Positions 35,774-44,534 of a stretch of 64,000 nt of DNA are shown in pieces. This DNA comes from Exiguobacterium sp. AM39-5BH. Lineage in GTDB: Bacteria; Bacillota; Bacilli; Exiguobacteriales; Exiguobacteriaceae. The notes below the pieces were generated by a model, which had not been told where the DNA came from, did not search any database, and saw only the letters and a list, made by a program, of their open reading frames with translations. The stretch covers positions 310,001 to 374,000 of the forward strand of contig NZ_QSGS01000001.1 of NCBI RefSeq assembly GCF_003467445.1, written 5' to 3'. Positions within the stretch are counted from its first letter, which is position 1; each line of letters starts with the position of its first letter. The translations under genes were made by a program, and so were the position numbers.

Positions 35774-36637
35774 TGCGACGTCCGTTCTTGTGGAACGGGC
35801 GTCTTCTTTTAAGAACAAGTAAATCCCGCCGAGCAGGACGGCCGCACCGATCCATTGCATGACGCCGAGGCGTTCTTCGAAGAAGACGAATCCGAACAGC
35901 ATGCCCCATAGCGCTTCCCCGAGAATCGTGATGCTGACGACGGTCGCACTGACACGGGCGAGCGCATAGTTGAACAAGTTATGACCTAAAATCGTCGGGA
36001 AGAAGGCGAGGGCAAGGAAATACCACCAGTTGACCGATTCGAACGCGGTGAACGTCGTCCCCCGGATGAGAAGCATGAAACAGAGGACGACCGCTGCGAC
36101 GACATAGACGCTGAACGAGTATGTATTCGTGTTCATCTCGGTCCGGACATGTTGGCCGACGAGCCAATAGCCGGCGATGAGCAGAGCGGCGATTAAAGCG
36201 AGCAAGTCCCCGAACAGCGCCTCACGTCCGAGTTGAATGTCGCCTGCCGCGACAAGCATACCTCCCAAGACAGCGATGAGCGCGAAGGCTAACCCTTTTC
36301 GGGTAGGGTTCTTTTTAAAGATCAAGGCGTTCCCGATTAAGACAAAAATTGGGCTCGAAGTGACGAACAGCGTCGAGCTGGCGACGGTTGTATAATCGAG
36401 CGATAAAAACCAGAGCCAAAAATGGAACGCGAGCAACGTTCCGCTGAGGAGCAAGGCATATCGCGTCATGAGTCGTGTCCCGAGGAGCGACTTGAAATCG
36501 ACGAAGGGCAATAACATCAGGCACGTGATCAGCATCCGGTAAAACGCGGCCGTCTCGGCCGGTGCGGACGTCCATTTGACGAACAAGACGCTCGTCGATA
36601 AGAAGAAGACGGCGGCAAATAAGATAAGATAAGACAA
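35768..36637 (-). CDS. EamA/DMT-superfamily transporter
   Basis: A 289-residue protein with ten hydrophobic segments in two EamA repeats. RMLITCLMLLPF and SSTLFVTSSPIFVLIGNALIF mark repeat one; LGHNLFNYALARVSATVVSI and GEALWGMLFGFVFFEERL mark repeat two. Such proteins export amino acids or other small metabolites. Start is TTG 36637 with AGGGGGA 8 bp upstream. Its TAA stop overlaps the convergent MATE gene by 6 bp. It is divergent from topB. Confidence 0.87.
   Translation of the reverse strand: MSYLILFAAVFFLSTSVLFVKWTSAPAETAAFYRMLITCLMLLPFVDFKSLLGTRLMTRYALLLSGTLLAFHFWLWFLSLDYTTVASSTLFVTSSPIFVLIGNALIFKKNPTRKGLAFALIAVLGGMLVAAGDIQLGREALFGDLLALIAALLIAGYWLVGQHVRTEMNTNTYSFSVYVVAAVVLCFMLLIRGTTFTAFESVNWWYFLALAFFPTILGHNLFNYALARVSATVVSITILGEALWGMLFGFVFFEERLGVMQWIGAAVLLGGIYLFLKEDARSTRTDVAS
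35777..35811 (+). terminator. Terminator of the MATE gene, located inside the 3' end of the EamA gene
   Basis: GACGTCCGTTC-TTGTG-GAACGGGCGTC with TTCTTTT on the + strand. It occupies coding sequence of the convergent gene. Confidence 0.75.
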
Positions 36638-36763
36638 GAGACATCCCCCTTTATGTTGTACATACTCTTCTAATGATATTATAGAATAGATAAGAAAATA
36701 CATTCTTTCTCGAAAGTGTCGTTCCGACAAGAGATTTCGGATGACTTTGAAAGTAGGGATCCT

Positions 36764-38890
36764 ATGAGACTAATCATTGCGGAGAAACCGTCGCAAGCCC
36801 AAAAACTGGCTGCGCCGTATCCATCAAAAAAGAAAAAAGACGAGATTGAAATCGCTTCTTGTGCCCGTTTCCCGGAAGGCGCCATCGTCGTCTGGGCGGT
36901 TGGTCACTTATGCGAACTTCAAGAACCGTCCCACTATAAGCCGGAATGGAAGTCGTGGAAATATGAGTCACTCCCGATTGTGCCGGACCGATTCGACTAT
37001 CGCATCTCGAAAGGCAAGTCGAAACCGTTCCAGACGATTAAGAAATGGCTGCACGACCGATCCATCACCGACGTCATCATCGCGTCCGATGCCGAGCGGG
37101 AAGGGGAAGCCATCGTGCGGCTCATTTTAAGGCTCGCCGGCAACCAAAAACCGTTGTCACGCCTTTGGATCTCGAGTTTGACCGAGCAGGCGGTCGACCG
37201 CGGCTTCGCGGCGCTGTTGCCGGGCGATCAGACGGTCCCGTATTATCACGAGGCGATGAGTCGTGCCTGTGCCGACTGGCTCGTCGGCATGAACGCCTCC
37301 CGAGCGTATACGACGTTGTTGAAGACGATCGGCATCGAAGACGTGTTCTCGCTCGGCCGTGTCCAGACACCGACGCTCGCGTTGATTGTACATCGCGAGC
37401 GCGAAATCAAACAGTTCGTCCCGGAACCGTATTTCGAGGTCGAGGCGACGCTTCAAAAAGGACGTGGCACGTTCAAAGCGAAATACACGATTGGCAAGAC
37501 GACGAAACTGAAGACACGCGAACAAGCCGACATGGTCGTCAACCGAGCCACTGGAACAGCGGTCGTTCAATCAATCGATAAGGAAGAGAAAACGGAACAC
37601 CCGCCGTTCTGGTTCAGCTTATCGGGTCTGCAGGCTGAGGCCGGCAAACGGTTCGGCTTCGGAGCGAAGAAGACGCTCGACATCGCTCAAAAACTGTATA
37701 CGAAGGGATGGATTAGTTATCCGCGGACCGACTCAAGTTTTGTCACACCGGACGAGGCGACGTTGTTCCCGCAGACGAAAGCAAGGCTATTGAAGTCGGC
37801 GGCATACGCCGGACTGAAGGACGTGTTGACCGAGAATCCCTCCCGGAACAGCCGCTACGTCAACGCGAAAAAGGTCAGTGATCACTATGCGATTATTCCG
37901 ACCGAGGCGTGTGGCGACGTGGCCCGACTCAGTGGGGATGAGGCGAAGCTATATGATTTAATCAATCGACGTTTTCTCGCTGCCTTCGCCCCGCCGGCCA
38001 AGCTCGAGAAGACGACAGTCGACCTCATGGACGGGGACGACCTGTACCGGGCGAAAGGGACGGTCGTCGTCAGTGCCGGCTATCGTCAAGTCGTTGAGAT
38101 GAAGTCCAAAGACGTCGAACTCCCGGTGCTCGCGGTCGGTGAGCCGTTGGCGGAAAAGAAAGTCGAAGTATTGTCGAAACAGACGGAGCCACCGAAACGG
38201 TATACGGAAGGCGCGCTCATCATGGCGATGAAAGTCGCCGGTAAGCAGCTCGATGATGAAGAACTGATTCACATCATGAAAGAAGTCGAGGGGCTCGGTA
38301 CCGAGGCGACACGGGCCAATATTATCGATGGATTGAAGAAGCGGGGCTATGTGGACATACAAAAGAAAGAGCTCGTCCCGACCGACAAGGGGCGGCTACT
38401 GATAGACGTGCTTGGCGATAGCATCCTCGCTTCACCAGCCATGACCGCTAAATGGGAGAAACGGTTAAACGAGATTGGTCAGGCCACAGCCTCGGCCGCT
38501 GAATTCATCGACCAAGCGAAAAAGATGGCGATTCACATCGTCGAGGAAGCCAAGGAAAGAGTCGAGACGGCGAACCCGGAAGGCTACACGATTGAGGCAC
38601 GACGCTTCGGGAAAAAATCGGCGGCGCGGCCGAAAGCCTCGTTCGGCGTCTGTCCGAGTTGCGGGAAAGGGCTCATCGAGCATCCAAAGTTCATTGGTTG
38701 TAGCGGTTACCGCGAAGGCTGTAAGTTCACGATGTCAAAACAAGTGCTCGGTGTCGGGATTGCCAAAGATGAGCTGAAACAGATGATTAACGGCGGTCAA
38801 TCGAACGTGCACACGTTCAAAAAAGGGGACAAGACGTTTGATGCCGCACTTTATCTTGAAAAAGGAGCACTCCGGTTCGAATTCAAATAA
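36764..38890 (+). CDS. topB: DNA topoisomerase III
   Basis: A 708-residue type IA topoisomerase that relaxes and decatenates DNA through single-strand passage. The TOPRIM domain begins MRLIIAEKPSQAQKLA and includes the DAEREGE metal site near 110. The active-site Tyr lies in GWISYPRTDSSFV near 325. A C-terminal zinc-ribbon-like region has CPSCGKG and GCSGYREGC. Length is close to Bacillus TopB (727). AGTAGGGATCCT precedes ATG 36764. A strong bidirectional terminator follows. Confidence 0.93.
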   Translation: MRLIIAEKPSQAQKLAAPYPSKKKKDEIEIASCARFPEGAIVVWAVGHLCELQEPSHYKPEWKSWKYESLPIVPDRFDYRISKGKSKPFQTIKKWLHDRSITDVIIASDAEREGEAIVRLILRLAGNQKPLSRLWISSLTEQAVDRGFAALLPGDQTVPYYHEAMSRACADWLVGMNASRAYTTLLKTIGIEDVFSLGRVQTPTLALIVHREREIKQFVPEPYFEVEATLQKGRGTFKAKYTIGKTTKLKTREQADMVVNRATGTAVVQSIDKEEKTEHPPFWFSLSGLQAEAGKRFGFGAKKTLDIAQKLYTKGWISYPRTDSSFVTPDEATLFPQTKARLLKSAAYAGLKDVLTENPSRNSRYVNAKKVSDHYAIIPTEACGDVARLSGDEAKLYDLINRRFLAAFAPPAKLEKTTVDLMDGDDLYRAKGTVVVSAGYRQVVEMKSKDVELPVLAVGEPLAEKKVEVLSKQTEPPKRYTEGALIMAMKVAGKQLDDEELIHIMKEVEGLGTEATRANIIDGLKKRGYVDIQKKELVPTDKGRLLIDVLGDSILASPAMTAKWEKRLNEIGQATASAAEFIDQAKKMAIHIVEEAKERVETANPEGYTIEARRFGKKSAARPKASFGVCPSCGKGLIEHPKFIGCSGYREGCKFTMSKQVLGVGIAKDELKQMINGGQSNVHTFKKGDKTFDAALYLEKGALRFEFK

Positions 38891-38925
38891 AATAGAGCCA
38901 TCCGCCGATGGCTCTATTTTTTTTG
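38889..38925. terminator. Bidirectional terminator after topB
   Basis: AAAATAGAGCCATC-CGCC-GATGGCTCTATTTTTTTT. It has T runs on both strands; the leftward copy overlaps the end of the small membrane protein gene. Confidence 0.9.
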
Positions 38926-39081
38926 CTGTTCCTCTTCAGTGATGCGGCGATTGATTTCATCGTAATCGAGCACGATGTCGTCTTTGTTGTCTTTATAGGC
39001 ATATCCTTTTTGAATGACGACGATTGACGCAATCAAGACGAGCAAGATAATCAAACCGCTCACAGCGAATATCCATCCCAT
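38914..39081 (-). CDS. Small single-pass membrane protein, 55 aa
   Basis: MGWIFAVSGLIILLVLIASI forms one transmembrane helix (about 3-26). A charged cytoplasmic tail ends DEINRRITEEEQQKK. GAGGAATG lies upstream of the ATG at 39081. It resembles YtzI-like short proteins in layout only; function is unknown. Its stop is inside the bidirectional terminator. Confidence 0.65.
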   Translation of the reverse strand: MGWIFAVSGLIILLVLIASIVVIQKGYAYKDNKDDIVLDYDEINRRITEEEQQKK

Positions 39082-39242
39082 ACGGCATTCCTCGCTTTCG
39101 TACTTCCAGTATGCCAAAAATAGCCGAGATTCTCTATCTTTGAACCACTTCGAACTGTCACAGCATTGAAATACTTAATGATGGGATTAGATATGATACA
39201 ATAATATGCGGATGAACACTGACAGAGAAAGTAGGGATGACT

Positions 39243-40355
39243 ATGGCGATTTTGATTGTGGACGATGAACCGGTTAACACGATGGTTCTCGAACAGTTAC
39301 TGCGTCAACATGATTATGAGACGATTTCCGTCTCGAGTGGTGAAGATGCACTCGCGCTCCTGATGGATCCGCAAGCGCCGTCGCTATATGACCTTGTCCT
39401 GCTTGATGTCGAGATGCCAGGAATCTCTGGCATTGAGACGTGCAAACGGATTCGACAGATGGCTGGTTACGAGGAATTACCTGTAATCATGGTGTCGGGT
39501 CGCACTGAAGAAAAGCAAATCGCGGAAGGACTTGACGCCGAAGCGTCCGACTATACGACAAAACCAATTAAAATCACGGAACTGCTCGCGCGCATCCGCT
39601 CCGCACTTCGGTATAAAGCGGCCGTCGATGAGCGGAAAAAATATGAGGCACGACTTCAATACGACCTCGATCTTGCGCAAAAGATTCAACAGAGCGCGTT
39701 GACCCCGCCCATCAGCAACGAAGAGATTGACGTCCGGGCGCTCTACTTGCCGTCTAAAAAGTTAGCCGGGGACATGTACGCCTGGTTCCAGGTCGCCCCT
39801 GACCGCTACGGGGTCATCATCTTCGATGTGATGGGGCATGGTGTCTCGTCAGCATTGATCACGATGGGCATTCGCTCGATTTTGCCCGGCCTCGTCAGCA
39901 ACGTCCAATACCCGGTCGATGTGATGAGTGAGTTGAACCGTCAGATGACGTTCTTGTTCTCGGGAGAGGACATGCAGAGCTATTTCACAGCTGTCTATTG
40001 TTATATCGACACGACGAAACGTCAAATCGAGTACGTCAATGCCGGTCACCCACCGGTCATTGTGACGTCGGACTCGGGCGTCACGCGTCTCGAGACGACC
40101 GGTGTCCCGGTCGGCATGTTCGAGGAACCGAATTTCGAGTCGAACGTCATCGATATCGAACCGGGCATGACGATGCAAATGTATACGGATGGATTGATGG
40201 AATGCTACAGCAAAGACATCGATGACGGCATCCGCTGGCTCGAGAAGGACGTCGCTTCTTACGGGCTTGACTACGCGCGTCACGTCGCCGAACAGCTCGT
40301 CCCGAAAATCGAGATTGACGATGACCTGTGTCTCGTCACGGTCAAATTGATGTAA
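39243..40355 (+). CDS. Response regulator with PP2C-type (RsbU/SpoIIE) phosphatase output
   Basis: A 370-residue protein. Residues 1-120 are a receiver domain (VDDEP, phosphoacceptor Asp in LVLLDVEMPG, Lys in TTKPIK). A helical linker DLAQKIQQSAL, typical of RsbU/RsbP-like proteins, precedes the phosphatase domain (about 165-370). That domain has GDMYAWF, FDVMGHGVSSALITM, NAGHPP and DDDLCLVTV metal-site motifs. Such proteins dephosphorylate anti-sigma antagonists of general stress pathways. No rsbV/rsbW genes are nearby. AAGTAGGG is 6 bp before ATG 39243, preferred over ATG 39237. Confidence 0.87.
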   Translation: MAILIVDDEPVNTMVLEQLLRQHDYETISVSSGEDALALLMDPQAPSLYDLVLLDVEMPGISGIETCKRIRQMAGYEELPVIMVSGRTEEKQIAEGLDAEASDYTTKPIKITELLARIRSALRYKAAVDERKKYEARLQYDLDLAQKIQQSALTPPISNEEIDVRALYLPSKKLAGDMYAWFQVAPDRYGVIIFDVMGHGVSSALITMGIRSILPGLVSNVQYPVDVMSELNRQMTFLFSGEDMQSYFTAVYCYIDTTKRQIEYVNAGHPPVIVTSDSGVTRLETTGVPVGMFEEPNFESNVIDIEPGMTMQMYTDGLMECYSKDIDDGIRWLEKDVASYGLDYARHVAEQLVPKIEIDDDLCLVTVKLM

Positions 40356-40395
40356 AAAGATGGTGTCGCCGCAACAGGCAACACCATCTTTTTTT
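40354..40395. terminator. Bidirectional terminator between the RR-PP2C gene and corA
   Basis: AAAAAGATGGTGTCGCC and GGCAACACCATCTTTTTTT pair around GCAACA, with a T tract in both directions. Confidence 0.88.
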
Positions 40396-41329
40396 AGAAA
40401 TATCGCTTGCGCCATAAAATGTAAAAGGCAAGACTTGAGAAGCCTACCATCATCGTGACGGCGAATACAAAACCGATGGGTTGGCCTTCCCATGGGACTT
40501 GGACGTTCATTCCAAAAATCCCGGAAATCATTGTCGGGATGCTGAGCACGATGGTGATCGAAGCCAAGAATTTCATGACGAAGTTGACGTTGTTCGAGAT
40601 GATTGAACCGAAGGCATCCATCTTGATACTGATGATATCGTTGTAAATCGATGCCATCTCCATCGCCTGGCGATGCTCGACGAACACGTCTTCGAGCAAC
40701 TCCTCGTCTTCCTCGTGCTTTTCGAGGCTCGGGGTCTTGACGATTCGATCGAGGACGCTGTCATTCGCTTTGAGTGAGGTCATGAAGTAGACGAGCGACT
40801 TCTGTAGGTTCATCAATTGAAAAATTTCCTGATTTCGCATCGAACGTTGCAATTCTTGCTCGAGCTCATCCATCCGTCGGTCAATCTGTCGAAGGAAACG
40901 CAAGTACGTCATACTGACTCGGTGCAAAATCTGGAAGACGAACCGGCTCCGATAGTTCGTCCGGAACAGACGGGCTTTCCCGTTAGCAAACAAATTGAGA
41001 ACGTCAAGGTCGCGTGAGCAAACGGTAATAAAGTGACGGCCGGTGACGATAATACCGAGTGGAATCGTATTATACGTGCGTCCTGTATCGTCTTCTTCGA
41101 CGTAAGGGACGTCGATGATCATGAGAAGTCCCTCATCATCTTTTTCGAAACGTGGCTTTTCTTCAATATCAAGTGGGTCATAGATGAAGTCTTCAGGAAT
41201 GCCAGAGGCGGCGATGACTTGATCGGCCTCATCTTTCGTCGGATTGACGAGTTGAATCCAGCTTCCTTTGTCAAAGTCTTCGATCTCGTCGACACGTCCA
41301 GATGCGTCGGTACGGTAAATCGTTAGCAT
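40394..41329 (-). CDS. corA: CorA-family magnesium/cobalt transporter
   Basis: A 311-residue protein. A large N-terminal cytoplasmic domain with long helices is followed by two C-terminal transmembrane helices. The signature GMN lies in SGIFGMNVQVPWEGQP, between FLASITIVLSIPTMISGIF and FVFAVTMMVGFSSLAFYIL. It forms a pentameric channel for Mg2+ in this family. AGGAGG is 6 bp before the ATG at 41329. It stands alone between two terminators. Confidence 0.92.
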   Translation of the reverse strand: MLTIYRTDASGRVDEIEDFDKGSWIQLVNPTKDEADQVIAASGIPEDFIYDPLDIEEKPRFEKDDEGLLMIIDVPYVEEDDTGRTYNTIPLGIIVTGRHFITVCSRDLDVLNLFANGKARLFRTNYRSRFVFQILHRVSMTYLRFLRQIDRRMDELEQELQRSMRNQEIFQLMNLQKSLVYFMTSLKANDSVLDRIVKTPSLEKHEEDEELLEDVFVEHRQAMEMASIYNDIISIKMDAFGSIISNNVNFVMKFLASITIVLSIPTMISGIFGMNVQVPWEGQPIGFVFAVTMMVGFSSLAFYILWRKRYF

Positions 41330-41475
41330 AATGTTCCTCCTACCTTAGCTCAACCTAATTATAGGTAGGCAAATGAGAGAGTGCAATCGGAAAAGAAGGA
41401 GTTTTTTGTTTTTTCTCGAAAACATGCTACAGTGGGTAAGAATGTTAGTAGGATTGAGGGAAAGGAGGGATGGAG

Positions 41476-41847
41476 TTGTCACAAACGCCCCAAAATGCTC
41501 TGTTTAACGAAGAAAAGTTGGCGGAGCTCCATCAAATCGCTAGCGGGAATAAAGATTTTCTAAAAAAGATTGCCGAAACGTATGTGCGTCAATTCGAGTC
41601 TAAATTTCCGGAGTTGAGACGTGCAGTACTTGAACACGATCACGAACAAATCGAACAACTCGCCCACTTGTTGAAAGGGGCCTCCTATTCTGTCGGACTC
41701 GACGAGACAGCTGCTCGGTTCCATCGGCTCGAAATGGCTGGGGAGGCGAACGAAATCGGAAACCTCGAACCGACTTTAGCCGACATCGAAGCCGATATGC
41801 TTTTCTTTGACCAGGAATGGGAAGCGAATTTGAATAAGTTCTCATAA
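41476..41847 (+). CDS. Stand-alone Hpt-domain phosphotransfer protein
   Basis: About 123 residues forming one Hpt four-helix domain. The phosphorylatable His is in QLAHLLKGASYSVGLD (near residue 60). The N-terminal ~25 residues are flexible. No kinase or receiver is fused. AGGAGG lies 7 bp before TTG 41476, making it more likely than ATG 41470 (no spacing). A phosphorelay protein on its own must connect with a separate kinase and regulator. The RR-PP2C protein 1.1 kb upstream, CheV downstream and Spo0A are candidates (inference). Confidence 0.83.
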   Translation: MSQTPQNALFNEEKLAELHQIASGNKDFLKKIAETYVRQFESKFPELRRAVLEHDHEQIEQLAHLLKGASYSVGLDETAARFHRLEMAGEANEIGNLEPTLADIEADMLFFDQEWEANLNKFS

Positions 41848-41890
41848 AAAAGCGGGATTTTCGCAAAGAGGCGAAATCCCGCTTTTTTTT
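41846..41890. terminator. Bidirectional terminator between hpt and cheV
   Basis: AAAAAGCGGGATTTTCGC and GCGAAATCCCGCTTTTTTTT pair around AAAGAG, with runs of T on both strands. Confidence 0.9.
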
Positions 41891-41893
41891 ATA

Positions 41894-42775
41894 TTAGGCT
41901 AAAAACTCATCGAGTGTAGCGATCAGCATGCCGATCTCTGGTTTCGTGATTTGTGCGTTCGCTCCGACAGCGTCGCCTTTATGTTTCAAGTCATCTGAGA
42001 TGAGCGAAGAGAAGATGACGATTGGCAGTTCGGCGAAACGATCCATCTCACGAAGTCGTTTCGTTAAATGCAAGCCGTCCATTTGTGGCATTTCGATATC
42101 GGTGATGAGCAAGTCACACTGGACGTCGCTCTGTTCGAACGCATCGAGCGCTTCCTTCCCATTGTTGAAGATGGTCGTGTTGAAGTAACCGGCGTCATCG
42201 AGTGTGTCAATGATAAGCGTCCGTAACATCTCGGAATCTTCCGCGATCCATACATGCTTGTTCGAACGTTCGCGAGCACCAAGTCGTTTGACCGATTCCC
42301 GGGCCATGATGTCTTTACGGGACAGTTCGAGCGCGATCCGTTCATAGTCAAGGAGGATAATCATTTGATCCCCTGTTTTGACGACTCCGTTCGTAATGCC
42401 TTGCATACCGCGTGCTAAATCGGATGGGGTATCGATCTGTTCCCATGAAATACGTTTAATCTCCGTCACTTGATCGACGCGGAGCACCGATTTCTCTCCA
42501 TTGAACTCACAGACAATCAAGCGATCATTGTCCCCGACGTCACGCGGATGTCCGATGACCATCGGTAAATCGATGACGGTCATGACCTCACCGCGGAGCT
42601 CAATCAAGCCCATGATCGCTTCCGGAGTGCCCGGTAGCGGAGTTAAGGGAAGCATTGTGATAATCTCACGCACTTTCATCACGTTTATCCCAAAAATGAA
42701 CGGACCTGATTGGAAAATGACGATTTCAAGTTCGTTTGTGCCTGCTTCAAGTAAAATATTATGATCCATGCTCAC
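41894..42775 (-). CDS. cheV: Chemotaxis protein CheV (CheW-receiver fusion)
   Basis: A 293-residue protein. An N-terminal CheW-like coupling domain (about 10-150; INVMKVREIITM, GLIELRGEVMTVIDL) is followed by a receiver domain (about 172-293) with phosphoacceptor Asp in CDLLITDIEMPQMDG and Lys in ITKPE. CheV couples chemoreceptors to CheA and takes part in adaptation. The GTG at 42775 has AGGAGGG 6 bp upstream; an ATG two codons later is the alternative. No other chemotaxis gene lies nearby. Confidence 0.93.
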   Translation of the reverse strand: MSMDHNILLEAGTNELEIVIFQSGPFIFGINVMKVREIITMLPLTPLPGTPEAIMGLIELRGEVMTVIDLPMVIGHPRDVGDNDRLIVCEFNGEKSVLRVDQVTEIKRISWEQIDTPSDLARGMQGITNGVVKTGDQMIILLDYERIALELSRKDIMARESVKRLGARERSNKHVWIAEDSEMLRTLIIDTLDDAGYFNTTIFNNGKEALDAFEQSDVQCDLLITDIEMPQMDGLHLTKRLREMDRFAELPIVIFSSLISDDLKHKGDAVGANAQITKPEIGMLIATLDEFLA

Positions 42776-42882
42776 TGTGGTCCCTCCTAATTCACGTACT
42801 CTCTTCTCTTCTATCGGTCGATAAGATGAAATTCTTCAGTTGAAAGTGGCAAAGTCGAGGCGGAATTGACAAAAAATTGACG

Positions 42883-42896
42883 AGTAACCGTTTACA
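42883..42896. promoter_or_regulatory. cre-like site upstream of gapN
   Basis: Read on the minus strand, TGTAAACGGTTACT matches the CcpA site consensus TGWAANCGNTNWCA except at the last base. It lies just downstream of two overlapping TTGAC motifs (42866, 42877) and ~100 bp before gapN. Confidence 0.45.
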
Positions 42897-42998
42897 TTAC
42901 ATAAACTGAATCTTTATAGTTGTTCAACTGATTTGATTTTGCATACAATGAGGGTGGCAACGAGATATCAACGCTTACTCAGGAGGCAGATAGAGATT

Positions 42999-44432
42999 AT
43001 GAGTATGAACACGTATCCATATTTAATCAATGGACAATGGCAGGAATCGACAACGAACGAAACAATCGAACTCGTTTCACCTTATACAGATGAAGTCGTC
43101 GGGCACGTCCAGGCGATGTCTCGCGATGAAGTCGACGAGGCGATTCATGGCGCGAAAAGCGCACAACAGGAATGGGCGGCGCTTCCGGTCAACAAGCGTG
43201 CCGAACTGTTGTACGCTTGGGCGGATAAACTCGAAGAGCGTGTCGATGAGATCGGTCAAATCATCATGCGTGAAGTCGGGAAGAACTTGAGCGACGCGAA
43301 AAAAGAAGTCGTTCGGACAGCAGAAATCATCCGTTATACGGCCGAAGAAGGTCTTCGCTTCACGGGCGGTTTCATGCAAGGGGACTCATTCCCTGGCGGT
43401 TCGAAGAGCAAAATGGCGATCATCAAGAAAGAGGCGCTCGGTGTCGTCCTTGCGATTTCACCGTTCAACTACCCGGTCAACTTGGCAGCAGCCAAAATCG
43501 CCCCGGCTCTCATCACGGGCAACGCGGTCGTCTTCAAACCGGCGACACAAGGTGCCATCAGTGGTGTGAAGATGGTCGAGGCGCTCCAAGATGCGGGTCT
43601 TCCCAGCGGTCTATTGAACCTCGTCACAGGTCGCGGGTCGGTCATCGGTGACTACTTGACGTCCCATCCTGGAATCGACATGATCACGTTCACGGGCGGT
43701 ACTGGGACAGGGCAGCACTTATCACAACAGGCATCGATGGTACCTGTCGTGCTTGAACTTGGCGGGAAGGATCCAGCACTCGTCCTCGAAGACGCAGACC
43801 TTACGCTCGCGGCTGATCAAATCGTCAGCGGAGCGTTCTCGTATTCAGGACAACGCTGTACGGCGATCAAGCGTGTGTTCGTGCTCGAACATCAAGCGGA
43901 TGAACTCGTCGGCATGTTAAAAGAACGCGTCGAGAAGCTCTCGGTCGGTTCACCGGTCGATAACAGCTTCATCGTTCCACTTATCGACAAGAAGTCAGCG
44001 GATTACGTCCAAGGTTTGATTGACGATGCGGTCAATAAGCAAGCCTCGGTCGTCCACGGTAATGTACGGGAAGGAAATCTTCTTCACCCGACGCTTCTCG
44101 ACCACGTCACCCGTGAGATGCGCGTCGCTTGGGAAGAACCGTTCGGACCGGTTTTACCAATCATTCGAGTCAAATCACTCGACGAGATGATCGAACTCAC
44201 GAACGAGTCTGAATTCGGTCTTCAAGCGAGCGTGTTCACCCAAAACGTGAACAGCGCTTTCACAGTCGCCGACAAGCTCGAAGTCGGAACGGTCCAAGTG
44301 AACGGCCGCACCGAACGTGGCCCAGACCACTTCCCATTCATCGGTGTGAAACAATCTGGTCTCGGTGTTCAAGGGATTGGACGCAGCCTCGAGACGATGA
44401 CACGTGATAAAGTCACCGTCATCAACCTATAA
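42999..44432 (+). CDS. gapN: NADP-dependent non-phosphorylating glyceraldehyde-3-phosphate dehydrogenase
   Basis: A 477-residue aldehyde dehydrogenase oxidising glyceraldehyde-3-phosphate directly to 3-phosphoglycerate with NADPH formation. The catalytic Cys is in FSYSGQRCTAIKRV (near 284) and the general-base Glu in VVLELGGKDPALV (near 250). FNYPVNLAAAKIAPALI and RTERGPDHFPFIGVKQSG are typical of GapN. Length matches (about 475). ATG 42999 follows GGAGG at a rather long 13 bp. The 223-bp upstream gap holds a cre-like site and a TACAAT -10 element at 42944-42949. Confidence 0.92.
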   Translation: MSMNTYPYLINGQWQESTTNETIELVSPYTDEVVGHVQAMSRDEVDEAIHGAKSAQQEWAALPVNKRAELLYAWADKLEERVDEIGQIIMREVGKNLSDAKKEVVRTAEIIRYTAEEGLRFTGGFMQGDSFPGGSKSKMAIIKKEALGVVLAISPFNYPVNLAAAKIAPALITGNAVVFKPATQGAISGVKMVEALQDAGLPSGLLNLVTGRGSVIGDYLTSHPGIDMITFTGGTGTGQHLSQQASMVPVVLELGGKDPALVLEDADLTLAADQIVSGAFSYSGQRCTAIKRVFVLEHQADELVGMLKERVEKLSVGSPVDNSFIVPLIDKKSADYVQGLIDDAVNKQASVVHGNVREGNLLHPTLLDHVTREMRVAWEEPFGPVLPIIRVKSLDEMIELTNESEFGLQASVFTQNVNSAFTVADKLEVGTVQVNGRTERGPDHFPFIGVKQSGLGVQGIGRSLETMTRDKVTVINL

Positions 44433-44438
44433 GACATC

Positions 44439-44465
44439 GGAGAGGAGAAATCCTCTCCTTTTTTT
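44439..44465 (+). terminator. Terminator of gapN
   Basis: GGAGAGGA-GAAA-TCCTCTCC followed by TTTTTTT. Confidence 0.9.
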
Positions 44466-44471
44466 GTGTGA

Positions 44472-44501
44472 TTGAAATCCGTTCTTTCAGACAGGTATAA
44501 T
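44472..44501 (+). promoter_or_regulatory. SigA promoter of the MBL-SDR-ynj cluster
   Basis: TTGAAA (44472-44477), 18-bp spacer, TATAAT (44496-44501). No further terminator was seen until 51311, so a transcript of about 6.8 kb is possible. Confidence 0.7.
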
Positions 44502-44534
44502 GAGTGAAGATAAGTGGAAGGGGTTGAGGGGGAC

